DNA from: Oleispira sp964022115
GTDB lineage: Bacteria > Pseudomonadota > Gammaproteobacteria > Pseudomonadales > Oceanobacteraceae
DNA length: 64,000 nucleotides
Assembly (NCBI GenBank): GCA_964022115.1
Contig: CAXIBC010000001.1
Span: 1-64,000, forward strand
Direction: 5' to 3'
Below, one piece after another: positions 18,909 through 29,100 of the stretch (its first letter is position 1; the number at the start of each line of letters is the position of its first letter). The position numbers and the translations under genes are program-made. The notes beneath the pieces were generated by a model, which saw nothing but the letters and a program-made list of their open reading frames with translations, did not search any database and was not told the DNA's origin.

Positions 18909-19937
18909 CTAGTTTTCGTCCACAAGTTTTATCGCAGCGGGTAATCTTAGTTTCTCGCGATCAGTAAAATTAGAGGCTTGGTAGGCATCTAGTATTTCAT
19001 CTTTATCCTGACGTGACATGCCTTCAATATTTTCGACTTTTGCCATTTCATCACGGTACGCCATGACTTTTTTATGCCAGTTTAATTGCTGCTGATCAAG
19101 GGTTTCTAACCGTTCAACCGCTTCTGGGCTCATGTTTTGTGCTCTTAACTCGCGTATTTCATCCGCCTTACCTTGCTCACTCAGTGCTTTTTCTTGCTCT
19201 AAAAGATCACTTGATAGTGTTAACGACTTTTTAAATTCGACAATCTCATTGGGTAAACTATTGTCTAAAGCTAGCAGTTGTTCTTTCTTCTCTGCTGCCG
19301 TCATTGTTGAGCTTTTTATAACCAGCTTTTCATAAGTATAATCATCAACCAGTTCGTCTAACTGCCAGAATTCTTCTACCGCCTCGTCAGGCAGCCATTG
19401 TCGACGTAAACGCTTTTGCCACTGCAAGCGTTCTCCTATTTGGGCCAGCGAAGCACTATCCGTAATACCGAGCGCTTCTCTTTCATCATATTCTGCTAAG
19501 GCCGATTTATAACCAATATAGGACTCTAATAGCTCAAGAGCTTGCGCCTTCGCTAATGGTGAAAGTTTGTTTATTTCACTTTTCATCAGGGCAATAATGT
19601 CTTCTAGACTGATTTCCCCTACGGCCGACAAGTAAAAATCAATCCAGTGCCGTAAGTCTCTATCAATTATTAACTGGCCTTGTGCATCTACTTTTAATTG
19701 GCCATCAACATCAGTGAGCCTAAATGTTTTAAGTTTCAGTACCGCGTCCTTAGCGGATGTTACACCCTGCTCACTCTCTAGCTTAAGAGCCTGATTAAGC
19801 ATTTTATTTTCTAGTGAAGTATCTTGATCAACCCTGACGAGAGCATCACCTTGATCATCAAATATCGATTGATAGCTAATAAAGGATAAAGCGAGAAAAC
19901 AGCTTATGGCGAAAGGATAAAAAAAGCTTTTATTCAT
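18909..19937 (-). CDS. lifO: lipase-specific foldase LifO
   Basis: LifO is an inner-membrane-anchored steric chaperone that folds the partner lipase in the periplasm. The start at 19937 (MNKSFFYPF) gives an N-terminal anchor near residues 5-20 and a variable linker, then helical domains. The family motif RxxFDY(F/C)LSAxGE appears as RHWIDFYLSAVGE near residues 98-110, with three conservative departures. The chain is about 342 aa, a normal length. It follows lipA on the same strand after a terminator-like hairpin, so it is probably expressed below the level of lipase. Confidence 0.9.
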   Translation of the reverse strand: MNKSFFYPFAISCFLALSFISYQSIFDDQGDALVRVDQDTSLENKMLNQALKLESEQGVTSAKDAVLKLKTFRLTDVDGQLKVDAQGQLIIDRDLRHWIDFYLSAVGEISLEDIIALMKSEINKLSPLAKAQALELLESYIGYKSALAEYDEREALGITDSASLAQIGERLQWQKRLRRQWLPDEAVEEFWQLDELVDDYTYEKLVIKSSTMTAAEKKEQLLALDNSLPNEIVEFKKSLTLSSDLLEQEKALSEQGKADEIRELRAQNMSPEAVERLETLDQQQLNWHKKVMAYRDEMAKVENIEGMSRQDKDEILDAYQASNFTDREKLRLPAAIKLVDEN

Positions 19938-19950
19938 TATTATACTTCTT

Positions 19951-19981
19951 ATAAAAACACTAGGAGCCATAAGGCTCCTAG
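19951..19981 (-). terminator. intercistronic hairpin between lipA and lifO
   Basis: Read on the minus strand, CTAGGAGCC and GGCTCCTAG form a perfect 9-bp stem with a 4-nt loop (19960-19981), followed by GTTTTTAT. It lies in the 85-bp gap between the lipA stop and the lifO start. It would terminate part of the transcripts and protect lipA mRNA. Confidence 0.75.
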
Positions 19982-20022
19982 ACAATCAATTGACGTTAGT
20001 TAAATAACCGTATCATCACTGA

Positions 20023-20961
20023 TTATAAACCCGCTTTTTTCAAACGGTTGGCGTGATTTCTAAAGATAGTCAATGGATCTGTTGACCAAATATCATGCAG
20101 ACCAAGCAGCATATTAACTTCATCCAAATGATTCATTCTAAAGTCATCACGAATCACCATGCCCAGATGGCTGCTACAAGCACCCACTAAACCATCATTT
20201 TTCTCACCCCAAGGGAAGAAGAAAGAAGTCGAAATCATCATTAAATCCGTAGGATCAAGCACGTTCGTTGAAGGCTTAGTACCACTCCAAGAGTAATAAC
20301 GAATTCCATTAGCTGAATAAGCACCTTCCCCACACGCCGATTCAGGAATACCCCCTGGATGCTGGGCATTAAATACTTTGGCTTGCTCTGTGGTCATAGA
20401 AGCTAGTGACGCCATGATATCTTGTGGATGACCACCACCGGATAGAAAATCGATCAGATGAGCCAAGGCATTACCTAGATTTTCAATGAGTAAATAAGAA
20501 GCACTTGAGGTTTCCGCCCCCTGACTTATTTTGTCTGCAACAACGGTTCCCTTATTAACACCACCAATCGAGGTTACCGAAGCCACTAAGTCTGGTCGTA
20601 CTGACGCGACGTAGCGAATAGTTGGACTACCATGACTATGGCCTATTAGGTTCGCTTTTTCAGCGCCGGTAATGGCTAATATGCGTTCTATTTGAGGAAT
20701 AAGTTGCTCACCTCGCACTTCAACTGAGTTTGAGTTTGAGACGGTTGTTACAAAAACGGTTGCACCATCTTTGCTGAGTGTTTCAGGAACCTTGTGCCAA
20801 TAGTCCATACCCAGCAGGTTATCAAAGCCATATAGGCCATGAGTTAGTACTATCGGATACTTAGTTTGGGTATAGGTTGAAGGATTGTCCCACCACCATG
20901 CTTGGCTGGAAAATGAGGCAAGTAACAGACTAGTAAAGATTAATGAAGTTATAAGTTTCAT
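20023..20961 (-). CDS. lipA: secreted triacylglycerol lipase (family I)
   Basis: This extracellular alpha/beta-hydrolase lipase of 312 aa has a signal peptide (MKLITSLIFTSLLLASFSSQA). The oxyanion segment is LTHGLYGFDN, and the nucleophile elbow GHSHG (residues 107-111, Ser109) is followed by SPTIRY. The catalytic Asp is probably in KNDGLVG near residue 262, and the catalytic His in MNHLDEVN near residue 285. Two Cys (ESACGEG and VGACSS) can form the family disulfide. Features match Pseudomonas/Burkholderia/Vibrio family I lipases that need LifO, which is encoded next. Confidence 0.93.
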   Translation of the reverse strand: MKLITSLIFTSLLLASFSSQAWWWDNPSTYTQTKYPIVLTHGLYGFDNLLGMDYWHKVPETLSKDGATVFVTTVSNSNSVEVRGEQLIPQIERILAITGAEKANLIGHSHGSPTIRYVASVRPDLVASVTSIGGVNKGTVVADKISQGAETSSASYLLIENLGNALAHLIDFLSGGGHPQDIMASLASMTTEQAKVFNAQHPGGIPESACGEGAYSANGIRYYSWSGTKPSTNVLDPTDLMMISTSFFFPWGEKNDGLVGACSSHLGMVIRDDFRMNHLDEVNMLLGLHDIWSTDPLTIFRNHANRLKKAGL

Positions 20962-21192
20962 TTTATATCCTTTTCTTTCTTATTTTTATTGGTGAACTCA
21001 GTTTAGGTAGCAATATGTAGATAATCTAGGTTGATTTAAGCCGTTCATGGGGTTATCGAACGTTTCAAACTGTCATGCATGACTTTTAACGCCATCCTTA
21101 ATATTTTGCCAATTTAATAGCATAATCGCCTTCTTAAAATGAATTATATGGAATAATCTAACAGTACAGAGTAGTTTTTAAGGGAGGTTTTT

Positions 21193-21435
21193 ATGTTCAA
21201 TTCCATTAATAAGCTGCTTAATAAGCTACCCAAGGATGAGCCACTAAATTCCAATGAAGTCTTGCATAACTGGGATCGGGAGAGTGAGCTAGAAGCGGTT
21301 GAATTACTCAGTGAAACAGAAGCAGTACATACCCTAGGGGAGTTGTTTGCACTGCATCGATTAGCGCATAAATTTAAAGAACGTAAAGGCATTAAAGAGC
21401 AGAGTACAGATTCCCCTGCTCCAGTCGTTCATTAA
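21193..21435 (+). CDS. small hypothetical protein
   Basis: This 80-aa cytosolic protein rich in Leu, Glu and Lys has no signal peptide or membrane helix and is predicted mostly helical. I do not recognise it. It is likely to be real because an unusually strong AAGGGAGG ribosome-binding site lies 6 nt before the ATG. It is isolated between the lipA promoter region and the convergent flavoenzyme gene. An 82-aa frame on the opposite strand over the same bases lacks such a site and is rejected. Confidence 0.6.
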   Translation: MFNSINKLLNKLPKDEPLNSNEVLHNWDRESELEAVELLSETEAVHTLGELFALHRLAHKFKERKGIKEQSTDSPAPVVH

Positions 21436-21443
21436 ATAATAAG

Positions 21444-22481
21444 TTAACCTCTTAAGCGCTCTTCATTCGTCTGCTGAACTTGCTCGGCTTGCTCACGGAT
21501 GCGTTCGAAAATTTCTTTTACCGTCGGCTGGTCTTCGATTAACCCTTGGGTCTGACCAATAAATTGAACACCCTTGTTATAATCCCCATCCACAGTCGCC
21601 GCCTTCAAACGAGGTACCGCTGCGCCAAAATACGCCAGCAATTTAACCTTCTCCATCATCGCTAGCATGCCTAACATAATTTTCCACAAGGGTTGATTAA
21701 CCATAGCTGCCGCTTTCATTGCTTCAATACACGCGGCAAAAAAGTTCATCGGCTTCTTAGTAGCTTTTATCCCTTCAGGGGTGCGCATGACTCGTGCGTA
21801 GATACCATCAAAGTTTTTCGAATAAATCGTATCTTGCTCACTTTTCGCGACCACTGCATCCTTCATATTCTGATGCAGAGGACTATCAGCACTGGTTGCT
21901 AAGCGTGATCCCATGGCAACGGCATCAGCGCCTAATGAAAATGCCGCTAATAAACCACGGCCATCAGCAAAACCACCCGTGGCGATTACTGGAATATCAA
22001 CCGCCTGACGAATCGCAGGGACTAATACTAATGAAGTGACCTCCCCCCCATGAGCGGCGGCTTCATGACCCGTTACCAGCAAGGCATCCGCACCACTTTT
22101 TTGCGCGGATAGTGCATGTTTAACAGTTACCACAGTCGCAATCACCTTAGCGCCATAGGCATGAGCACGCTGAATAAGCTTATCGCCTTTACCTAGGGAG
22201 AAATTAATAACGGGAACCTTTTCTTCAATCGCGATATCAGCGTTATCTTCCGCACCCGGCATCAATAAAGTAATGCCAATACCAAAAGGTTTATCGGTTA
22301 GCTGACGGATTTTTTTAATAGCTTCACGGGTTTCTGTAGGCGAAAGTGGGCCACTGGCTAAAATACCTAAACCACCGGCATTGGAAACCGCTGCGACAAG
22401 TTCAGGAGTTGAAATCCAACTCATGCCAGGAAGTAAAATAGGCATTTCAATGTCTAATAATTCGGTAATTGCTGTTTTCAT
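21444..22481 (-). CDS. nitronate monooxygenase / FabK-like FMN enzyme
   Basis: This 345-aa TIM-barrel flavoprotein belongs to the 2-nitropropane dioxygenase family. Visible motifs are PILLPGMSW near the N-terminus, SNAGGLGILASG, GADALLVTGHEAAAHGGE with the family His, VIATGGFADG and GADAVAMGSRL, which bind the FMN phosphate. The start at 22481 (MKTAITELL) has a GAGGCG site 5 nt upstream and is preferred to 22511. It may detoxify nitronates, but FabK-type enoyl-ACP reductases look similar and cannot be excluded. Confidence 0.8.
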   Translation of the reverse strand: MKTAITELLDIEMPILLPGMSWISTPELVAAVSNAGGLGILASGPLSPTETREAIKKIRQLTDKPFGIGITLLMPGAEDNADIAIEEKVPVINFSLGKGDKLIQRAHAYGAKVIATVVTVKHALSAQKSGADALLVTGHEAAAHGGEVTSLVLVPAIRQAVDIPVIATGGFADGRGLLAAFSLGADAVAMGSRLATSADSPLHQNMKDAVVAKSEQDTIYSKNFDGIYARVMRTPEGIKATKKPMNFFAACIEAMKAAAMVNQPLWKIMLGMLAMMEKVKLLAYFGAAVPRLKAATVDGDYNKGVQFIGQTQGLIEDQPTVKEIFERIREQAEQVQQTNEERLRG

Positions 22482-22586
22482 ATACGCCTCGTCATCACTA
22501 AATGGCGCCACTTTAACGATTATTGTGGGCTTACGCCAGAAACAAGGGCACTAAAAGGATACTTAGGTGTGACTGACAAGAAGATT

Positions 22587-22889
22587 TTAACGATTTTGCT
22601 GAATGTAATTTAAAAACATTTGCTGACGCTGCTGGGGTGACATACTGCGCAACTCTTGAACGTGCTGCTGACGCTCGACAGAAGGCTGAGGGTTGTGGCT
22701 AGGAGAAATGGAACGATAAAATTGATTCAACGCACGCTGCTGTTCGGGACGCTGATTATTCCACTCAATTTGACTGGCACTGCTCTCCACTGAGAATTCA
22801 GAAAGATCGGTAATAGGCTGTAGGACATTATCTGCCATCACCGGCAAACTGGCGCAAAGACTCACAATAATTCCAATATAAATTCGCAT
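22587..22889 (-). CDS. small periplasmic protein, possibly Spy/CpxP-like
   Basis: This is a 100-aa exported protein. A signal peptide (MRIYIGIIVSLCASLPVMA) is followed by a short Gln-rich helical chain. Near its C-terminus, LRSMSPQQRQQMFLNYIQQ resembles the LTxxQ repeat of the Spy/CpxP periplasmic chaperones, though only one such repeat is visible. It lies downstream of a Cpx-like sensor/regulator pair on the same strand with a 145-bp gap. The association with envelope stress is inferred. Confidence 0.5.
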   Translation of the reverse strand: MRIYIGIIVSLCASLPVMADNVLQPITDLSEFSVESSASQIEWNNQRPEQQRALNQFYRSISPSHNPQPSVERQQHVQELRSMSPQQRQQMFLNYIQQNR

Positions 22890-23033
22890 CAATCGCTATC
22901 ACTCAAAAATTAAAACGTCCTATGTCCTTATATAGGCTGATATTCACACCTTCCTTTAATGAGTATTTAGTCTACTAAGTTTGACTGAAATGTCACGTAT
23001 TGAATCAGTAAATACTGGGTAAATCTTAATCAG

Positions 23034-24407
23034 TTAATGACGATTAAAATAGCAGCTAATTTCTAAACCGCCTTCTGGGTGATTGCGTATGTCCATATGA
23101 CCATCAAAGCTGCGAATCACTCGATCGGCAATAGCCATTCCTAATCCATACCCTCGGCCGCCAGAGCATTGCTGCTTAACATCTTGCGCAATACGCTCAC
23201 GAGCGTGCTCTGCCCGATAAAAAGGCTGAGTTAAATGGGGAATATGCTCTTCTGCAACACCAGGGCCATGGTCACGCACAGTAATAACAAAATCACTATC
23301 ATCCACTTTAATCGTAATTTCTACCTTAGTATTAGGAAAAGTATGCAATAACGCATTACGTATAAGGTTTTCAAAGGCCGAGCTGAGTAATTTGCTTTCT
23401 GCCATAACCCAGCATTCTTTTTTCGGGCAGCTCAATTCAATACTTTCTGCTTGCTGCTCAAAATGGGCATCATGGACAATTTGCTCAATCACTTGCACCA
23501 GATCCGTCTCTTGCCACTGCTCTGGGTGACGCTCAACTTCTAGCTTAGCCAATAACAAGATGTCGGCAATCAAGTCATTAATACGGCCCGTTTCTAATTC
23601 AATGCGATCTAAATATTCCACCACTGGCTCTTCCGCATCCATTCGTGCCAGCTCAGTTGCGATTTGTAGTCGAGCTAATGGCGAACGTAATTCATGGGAA
23701 ATATCTCGCAATAAACCTTTTTGATCGGCTAATAAGGTCTGTACACGGTCCGCCATGACATCAAATTCACGACTAAGGTCGCCAATTTCATCCCGCCTAC
23801 GACGAAGTCTATAACCTGATCGAGCGGTTAAATCACCGGCAGCAATGGCTTTTACCGTTTTTTGCAAGCGTCGCATTGGCCGCGATAAATACCCAGAAAG
23901 TAGAAAGCCGATACCACCAAAAAAGATAATCGCCACCGATAACCCTAAGGTGATGTAGCTTTTCACATCCAATACAGCAAAAGGATGTAAAAACTCCACG
24001 ACCAGCAGATAAAACTGCCCATCCCTAGAGGTTAGAGGCGCTTTTACCAAGATCTCACTGCGATTAAGGGGTTGGACTTTTACCAGAAACTCAGAGGCCG
24101 AAAAGGCATATTGCGAAACAGACTCAGGCACAGGGTCACCCACAATGCTAATACCCTCGTTATTAAAAACATAGGCATTCACATTAGGGTGCTGCTCAAT
24201 GGTAATTAGCCATTCCATTAATAATGACTCACCACCACGCTGCAACATGAGCTGAGCAGATGATATATAACCTTCAGTCGGCGCAATCAGGTTGCTGGTT
24301 TCATTGGACAGCTGCCGATAAAAAACGGCATAAGCCATGGTGACAAGGGTCGCTAATACGCTGGTTAAAATAAACGCTAAATAAATTTTCCAATATAAAC
24401 CGCGCAC
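23034..24407 (-). CDS. CpxA-like envelope sensor histidine kinase
   Basis: This 457-aa kinase has a membrane helix near residues 7-28, a periplasmic domain of about 120 residues, a second helix near 152-172 and HAMP near 173-228. HisKA has DISHELRSPL (His238), and the HATPase carries RDHGPGV and GYGLGMAIADR. Order, length and the HELRSPLARLQ box resemble CpxA. It lies 18 bp after its response regulator. Genuine CpxA orthology is likely but not proven. Confidence 0.82.
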   Translation of the reverse strand: MRGLYWKIYLAFILTSVLATLVTMAYAVFYRQLSNETSNLIAPTEGYISSAQLMLQRGGESLLMEWLITIEQHPNVNAYVFNNEGISIVGDPVPESVSQYAFSASEFLVKVQPLNRSEILVKAPLTSRDGQFYLLVVEFLHPFAVLDVKSYITLGLSVAIIFFGGIGFLLSGYLSRPMRRLQKTVKAIAAGDLTARSGYRLRRRRDEIGDLSREFDVMADRVQTLLADQKGLLRDISHELRSPLARLQIATELARMDAEEPVVEYLDRIELETGRINDLIADILLLAKLEVERHPEQWQETDLVQVIEQIVHDAHFEQQAESIELSCPKKECWVMAESKLLSSAFENLIRNALLHTFPNTKVEITIKVDDSDFVITVRDHGPGVAEEHIPHLTQPFYRAEHARERIAQDVKQQCSGGRGYGLGMAIADRVIRSFDGHMDIRNHPEGGLEISCYFNRH

Positions 24408-24425
24408 AGCAACCCCTAAATTGAT

Positions 24426-25115
24426 TTACGCCTCAGCGCGAACGTACATATAACCCACACCACGAATCGTTTTAATGCGGGTTTGGCCGCCATCATGTAC
24501 TCCAAGCTTTTTGCGCAAATTACTCAAATGCATATCCAAACTGCGATCGAATAGTGTTAATGAACGCGACATAGCTTCTTCGGCCAGCTGGTTTTTCTCA
24601 ACCACCTTACCTAGATGAGAAACCAATGTATTCAGAATATTATACTCAGTGACGGTTAATTCGAGCGGTTCATCATTCTTTAAAACCTGATGCTGACTAT
24701 GGTCAATGATTAATTCATCTATACGAATTACGCTTTCGTCACTCGCCGTATTATCCGCTTGTGATCGACGCAATACGGCGCGCAAACGAGCCAATAACTC
24801 TCTTGGATTGCAGGGTTTAGGTAAATAATCATCAGCCCCCACCTCAAGCCCAACGATACGATCCATCTCATCGCCTTTCGCCGTGAGCATCACCACAGGC
24901 AAAGAACTTTTCTTACGCAACTCAGTTAATACTTCTAAGCCACTCATGCCTGGCAGCATAATGTCTAGAACCATGGCATCGTAGGGTTGCGCTAATCCTT
25001 GAGCAAGACCTTCACTTCCCGTATGAACCTGATCGCAGTCAATACCTTCACGTTGTAAATAACGAGCCAATAACTCACACAACTCTTGATCATCATCGAC
25101 TAACAGTATCTTCAT
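24426..25115 (-). CDS. CpxR-like OmpR-family response regulator
   Basis: The receiver domain has LLVDDDQ, phospho-acceptor Asp51 in VLDIMLPG and KPCNPRELLARLRAVLRR. The C-terminal winged helix ends in RIKTIRGVGYMYV. The KPCNPRELL segment and a recognition region with SLDMHLSNLRKKLG are typical of CpxR. The start at 25115 has a GGGTGGG site 7 nt upstream and is preferred to 25130. It forms an operon with the downstream kinase. Confidence 0.84.
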   Translation of the reverse strand: MKILLVDDDQELCELLARYLQREGIDCDQVHTGSEGLAQGLAQPYDAMVLDIMLPGMSGLEVLTELRKKSSLPVVMLTAKGDEMDRIVGLEVGADDYLPKPCNPRELLARLRAVLRRSQADNTASDESVIRIDELIIDHSQHQVLKNDEPLELTVTEYNILNTLVSHLGKVVEKNQLAEEAMSRSLTLFDRSLDMHLSNLRKKLGVHDGGQTRIKTIRGVGYMYVRAEA

Positions 25116-25231
25116 CCAATACCCACCCATTTTTGTTATTTTGCAGCATTAAATAAGGATCCACAGTTATTGCAATAGATCTTTACGCTTTCTAAACACT
25201 TATAATCAGAACTGAACATAATACTAGGTAT

Positions 25232-25507
25232 TTAATCTGATCGTCCATGTTTCTCGACAAAGGCTATCGCTTCTGTGACAACGGCTATGACACGCTCTTT
25301 CACATCCTGTAATTCATCTCCAGACATATAAAAGGCCATATCGACTTCATAACGATAGTACTTAGGGGGCAAACGGTTTAATGCTACACACGCCACATCG
25401 GCCATAAAGTCCATCGCTGGCTCGCTCTCTCGAGCAGATAACTGGTGGCGTATTTCATCCGAAACGACCTGTTCATAATAATTACTAACGTGATTGATAA
25501 TGGCCAT
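25232..25507 (-). CDS. ComFB-domain protein
   Basis: This small cytosolic protein of 91 aa resembles the late-competence ComFB family: IINHVSNYYEQVV at the start, DVACVALNRLPPKYYRY in the middle and a helical C-terminus. Cyanobacterial ComFB-type proteins have been reported to bind cyclic dinucleotides, so it could be a small c-di-GMP or cAMP receptor. The start at 25507 has an excellent AAGGAG site and replaces a longer frame at 25531. It lies close to three GGDEF/EAL genes in this window but is not in an operon with them. Confidence 0.75.
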   Translation of the reverse strand: MAIINHVSNYYEQVVSDEIRHQLSARESEPAMDFMADVACVALNRLPPKYYRYEVDMAFYMSGDELQDVKERVIAVVTEAIAFVEKHGRSD

Positions 25508-25607
25508 GACTTTCTCCTTATTGGCTATCACTTTAGCTCATGAGCTCGGCGTCTGTATGTCTCAGACTAGAAAATCATGGCTATTAAGCGTGCTATTTGA
25601 TCTGGCA

Positions 25608-25994
25608 TCAATAAATACTAGGGTCTACTTCGATTTTATGCACAACCCCATTCCAACCATCAAAACCGCCAATTAACATCTCTACTTGAGAGAAACCCAT
25701 CTGCTTTAATGTATAAGCCGCCAGAGCACTGCGCCCGCCATTTTTGCAATAAATTAAGATGCTGCGATCTGGGTCATTGAGATCAGGATGATTACCCACT
25801 TTAAACTCTAATACGCCTCTTGGTACATTAACCGCCTGCGGCAGGTGTCCTACCTGGTACTCTGCGGGCTCACGTACGTCCAATACTAGCGCCGCATTTT
25901 TAATCATAACTTCCGCGCGGCTTGCGTCGACTAAGATGATATTTTCTTTTGCTTCTGCTAATAACGATTCACGGGTTTTAACTTGATTGCTCAT
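25608..25994 (-). CDS. rhodanese-like sulfurtransferase
   Basis: This single-domain rhodanese of 128 aa has VLDVREPAEYQVGHLPQAVNVPRG and the active-site loop YCKNGGRSA, with the catalytic Cys intact. An N-terminal helix of about 35 residues precedes the domain. It probably moves sulfane sulfur between thiols; donor and acceptor are unknown. It is cytosolic, with no signal peptide. Confidence 0.85.
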   Translation of the reverse strand: MSNQVKTRESLLAEAKENIILVDASRAEVMIKNAALVLDVREPAEYQVGHLPQAVNVPRGVLEFKVGNHPDLNDPDRSILIYCKNGGRSALAAYTLKQMGFSQVEMLIGGFDGWNGVVHKIEVDPSIY

Positions 25995-26190
25995 ACGTCA
26001 CCTATATAACTAACTGGTTATCTAGCTAGCATAACAAGCTTAGCTCACAAGGGAAAGCAATCTTCTTTCAGGCCCCCACATCAACAAATAGACACAAATT
26101 AACCTACTCTCTTACCAGCAGCTTGTCGATTTATGCTTATACTCAGTTAAAGCACACAATTCATTGAAGAATATATCGTGGGTCAGGAAA

Positions 26191-29100
26191 ATGGATAAAC
26201 GCGAGCATCTTAGATTCGAAAGCCATGTAGAAGCCAACCTTATTACCCTTGATGGCGCTAGTCATCCTTGTCATGTGGCTGATTTTTCTCACGATGGTTT
26301 ACGCGTATATTGGCCAGAAGAAGACGAGCTTAGCTTAAACATAAAAGATATCTTACAGCTATCTATAAACCTCGATGAAGACCCGCTAAAGATTCCAGTA
26401 GAGTGTTTATATCACGAAAATAATAACGCCAGTTTTAAACTAAACCAGCCTAATGGTGAGCTATTTTTAAAGCTGCAAAGCATTAATCAAAATAACCGAA
26501 ATCATGGTATTTTATCAGACAAGAAACGAGCTCAATATAAAGAGCTGTTTGCCGAAAAAGTCAAAGAGTGCAGTCAAAATATAATTAAGCAGTGGCACAG
26601 TGACCTGCTTGAAACATTATTTCATCAAGCCAATCAAGTTCATAATAATACCGAGCAACAAAATTTATTCAGTGCCGAAAAGAAAATACAAGAGAATAAA
26701 ACACCGATACAGCAACGCTTTCTCTCTCACCTAGCAGAGCAGCTTAACTGCTGGCTAGAAAACAAACCAGGCATTAGTCTCGATAAAGAGCAACGCTCAA
26801 ACGATGAGCAAAACCTTTCTCTAGTACAGCCAGAAGACTTTGAAGATTGGTTATTAGCTAAGGTAACCAGTACCCACTTACAATCGAAACTGAACCATGA
26901 ATCATTCGAAGTACGACAAATATTAGACATGATATCGGAAGCAAAACCCGAGCATTGCTTCAATCCTTTGGGAGCAAATATCATCACCGAAGCTTTTCGT
27001 CTAGCGATTGAACCATTAGCATTAGAAAATACTGTACGCCAAATGGCTTTTGATACCTTTGAACAGGTAACCGCTCCGCAACTGCAGGCTGTGTATCAAT
27101 GGTTAATTAAGAAAATAGATGTACCTTTAGCATTTCGCAATCGTCGCCGACCTAATCACTCAGGCGAGGATTCAATAACCAATCCTTCTAATGATCATAA
27201 TGATAAGCCCGAACCACAAGTACTGCCTGGTGGCCAGCCCGCAAACCCTTCGAGTTATCCTCAAACGCCAGCTAATGATTCTACCGCGAGCAACATGGAA
27301 GCAGGTTACGTAGCCCCTTCGACTACAGGTTCCATGAACGAGTTTCGTCAACACCAAGCGGAAGCGCAGCAGGCCTACAGTAATATTAAAAGTTTACTGG
27401 CCATGCGTTATCAACGTATCGAATCTGGTATTACTAATGCGGCTATTGGCGCAGAAGTGCCTCAGCCAAGCACTCCCGTTGCCGACCATCAGCAAGTGCA
27501 AATGGCCTTACAGCAATTATGGAAAAAATCGGATACCCAAAGTGGTCGCGTTCGCCAAGACTTAGAACAAGCCCTCGCTAGCCAAGAAATTTCGCTCTCT
27601 GCAGAGAATCGAGAAGCCATTGATACCTTAGAACACGTTACTCAAAATCTGCTCAGCAATGAACACATTTCAGATTTTGTTAAGCCGTTTATTAGCGAAC
27701 TTGAACAGCCATTATCGATGATGATGTTGAGTGACCCTAGTATGATGTTCAACCCTGAACATCCTGGCCGAGTGGCGTTAAACTCTTTAACCAAGCTGGG
27801 GCGAATGACTACCACTGGACAAGAGAAAGTCAGTGAAAAGCTAAAGAATATGCTGCACGGTATTGATACCAGTAGCAGCCCCGAAGAGCTAGAAAAACAA
27901 TTCCAAGGCTTGCAGTCAGGGGTTGATATTATGTTGGCCGAGGCAGAGCGTCGCGCCAAGATGAATGCCGACCGAGTTGCTCAAGCCGCTGCCGGTGAAT
28001 ACAAGGTTGAGCAAGCAAGAGAAAAAATATCTCGTCTAGTTAGTAAAGATACCTCAGGTAGAACCTTACCGGCGATTGTTATGGAGTGGTTAGAGCAAGG
28101 CTGGAAACCCTTATTATCCTTAATCTATTTACGCGAAGGGGTTGAAAGTAAACGTTTTCGTGGAGCGGTTAAACTCTATCGACAAGTGCTTTCCATCTTT
28201 CAGCCTAAAAATTCTGGTCGTAGCGAGTTACTCGAACGTTTTGTGCCCTTGATTAAACTCATGCGCCACGAACTCGATCAATTAAATGGTCCACAGCCTG
28301 ATCATATACGCTGGTACGATGAACTAGAAATATCGGCACAGCAGCATTTAGAAACAGGCGAAATTCAACAAGTCATTGAAGTCCCAATAGAAATAGAAGA
28401 AGAGAAGCCCAACCTGCAGGGTAAGGGAGTCCGCCGGGCATTGAATCTACAAGTCGGCGATTGGTTATTACTGACTGAACAAGATCAAAACATATCTGTG
28501 GTATGGATGGCAGAAGACGGCTCTAAGTTTGCCTGCGTTAACCACAGTGGTATGAAGGTGGTTGATTTCACCCTAGAAGATTTAGCCGCCGCTTTAGATG
28601 ATGGTTCGGTGAAACGTTTATACGAACAAGAAGAATCGGCAGTTGATCAAAGTCTTGATGCCTTAGTACAGCAAATTTATAACGACTTATCCGCTCAAGC
28701 TAATACGGATTCTCTGACTCAGATCCCTACCCGCTCTCACTTTTTGCGCCACCTAAAAGAAGAAGCCGCAAAATGCCACCGTTCAAATCTCACCCATACC
28801 TTGTGCATGATCGATATTGATCAGTTTAAATTAATCAATAGTGAATACGGCGTTGCCGGTGGAGACGACTGTTTGAAAGCACTAGCCGCAGTTTTAGTCA
28901 AATTCTGCGGAAATCCCATTAATTGTGCACGCATGGGCAGTAATGAACTTGCCATCTTGTTCCAACATGCCGACTTGGCGAAAGGCGAGGCTATGGCCCG
29001 AGAGTTGAAACAAAAATTAGAGCAGCTTGAAATTACCAGTGGTGATAATACCTTCCGCATTCATTTAAGTATGGGGGTCGCTGAACTCAACTATCAAATT

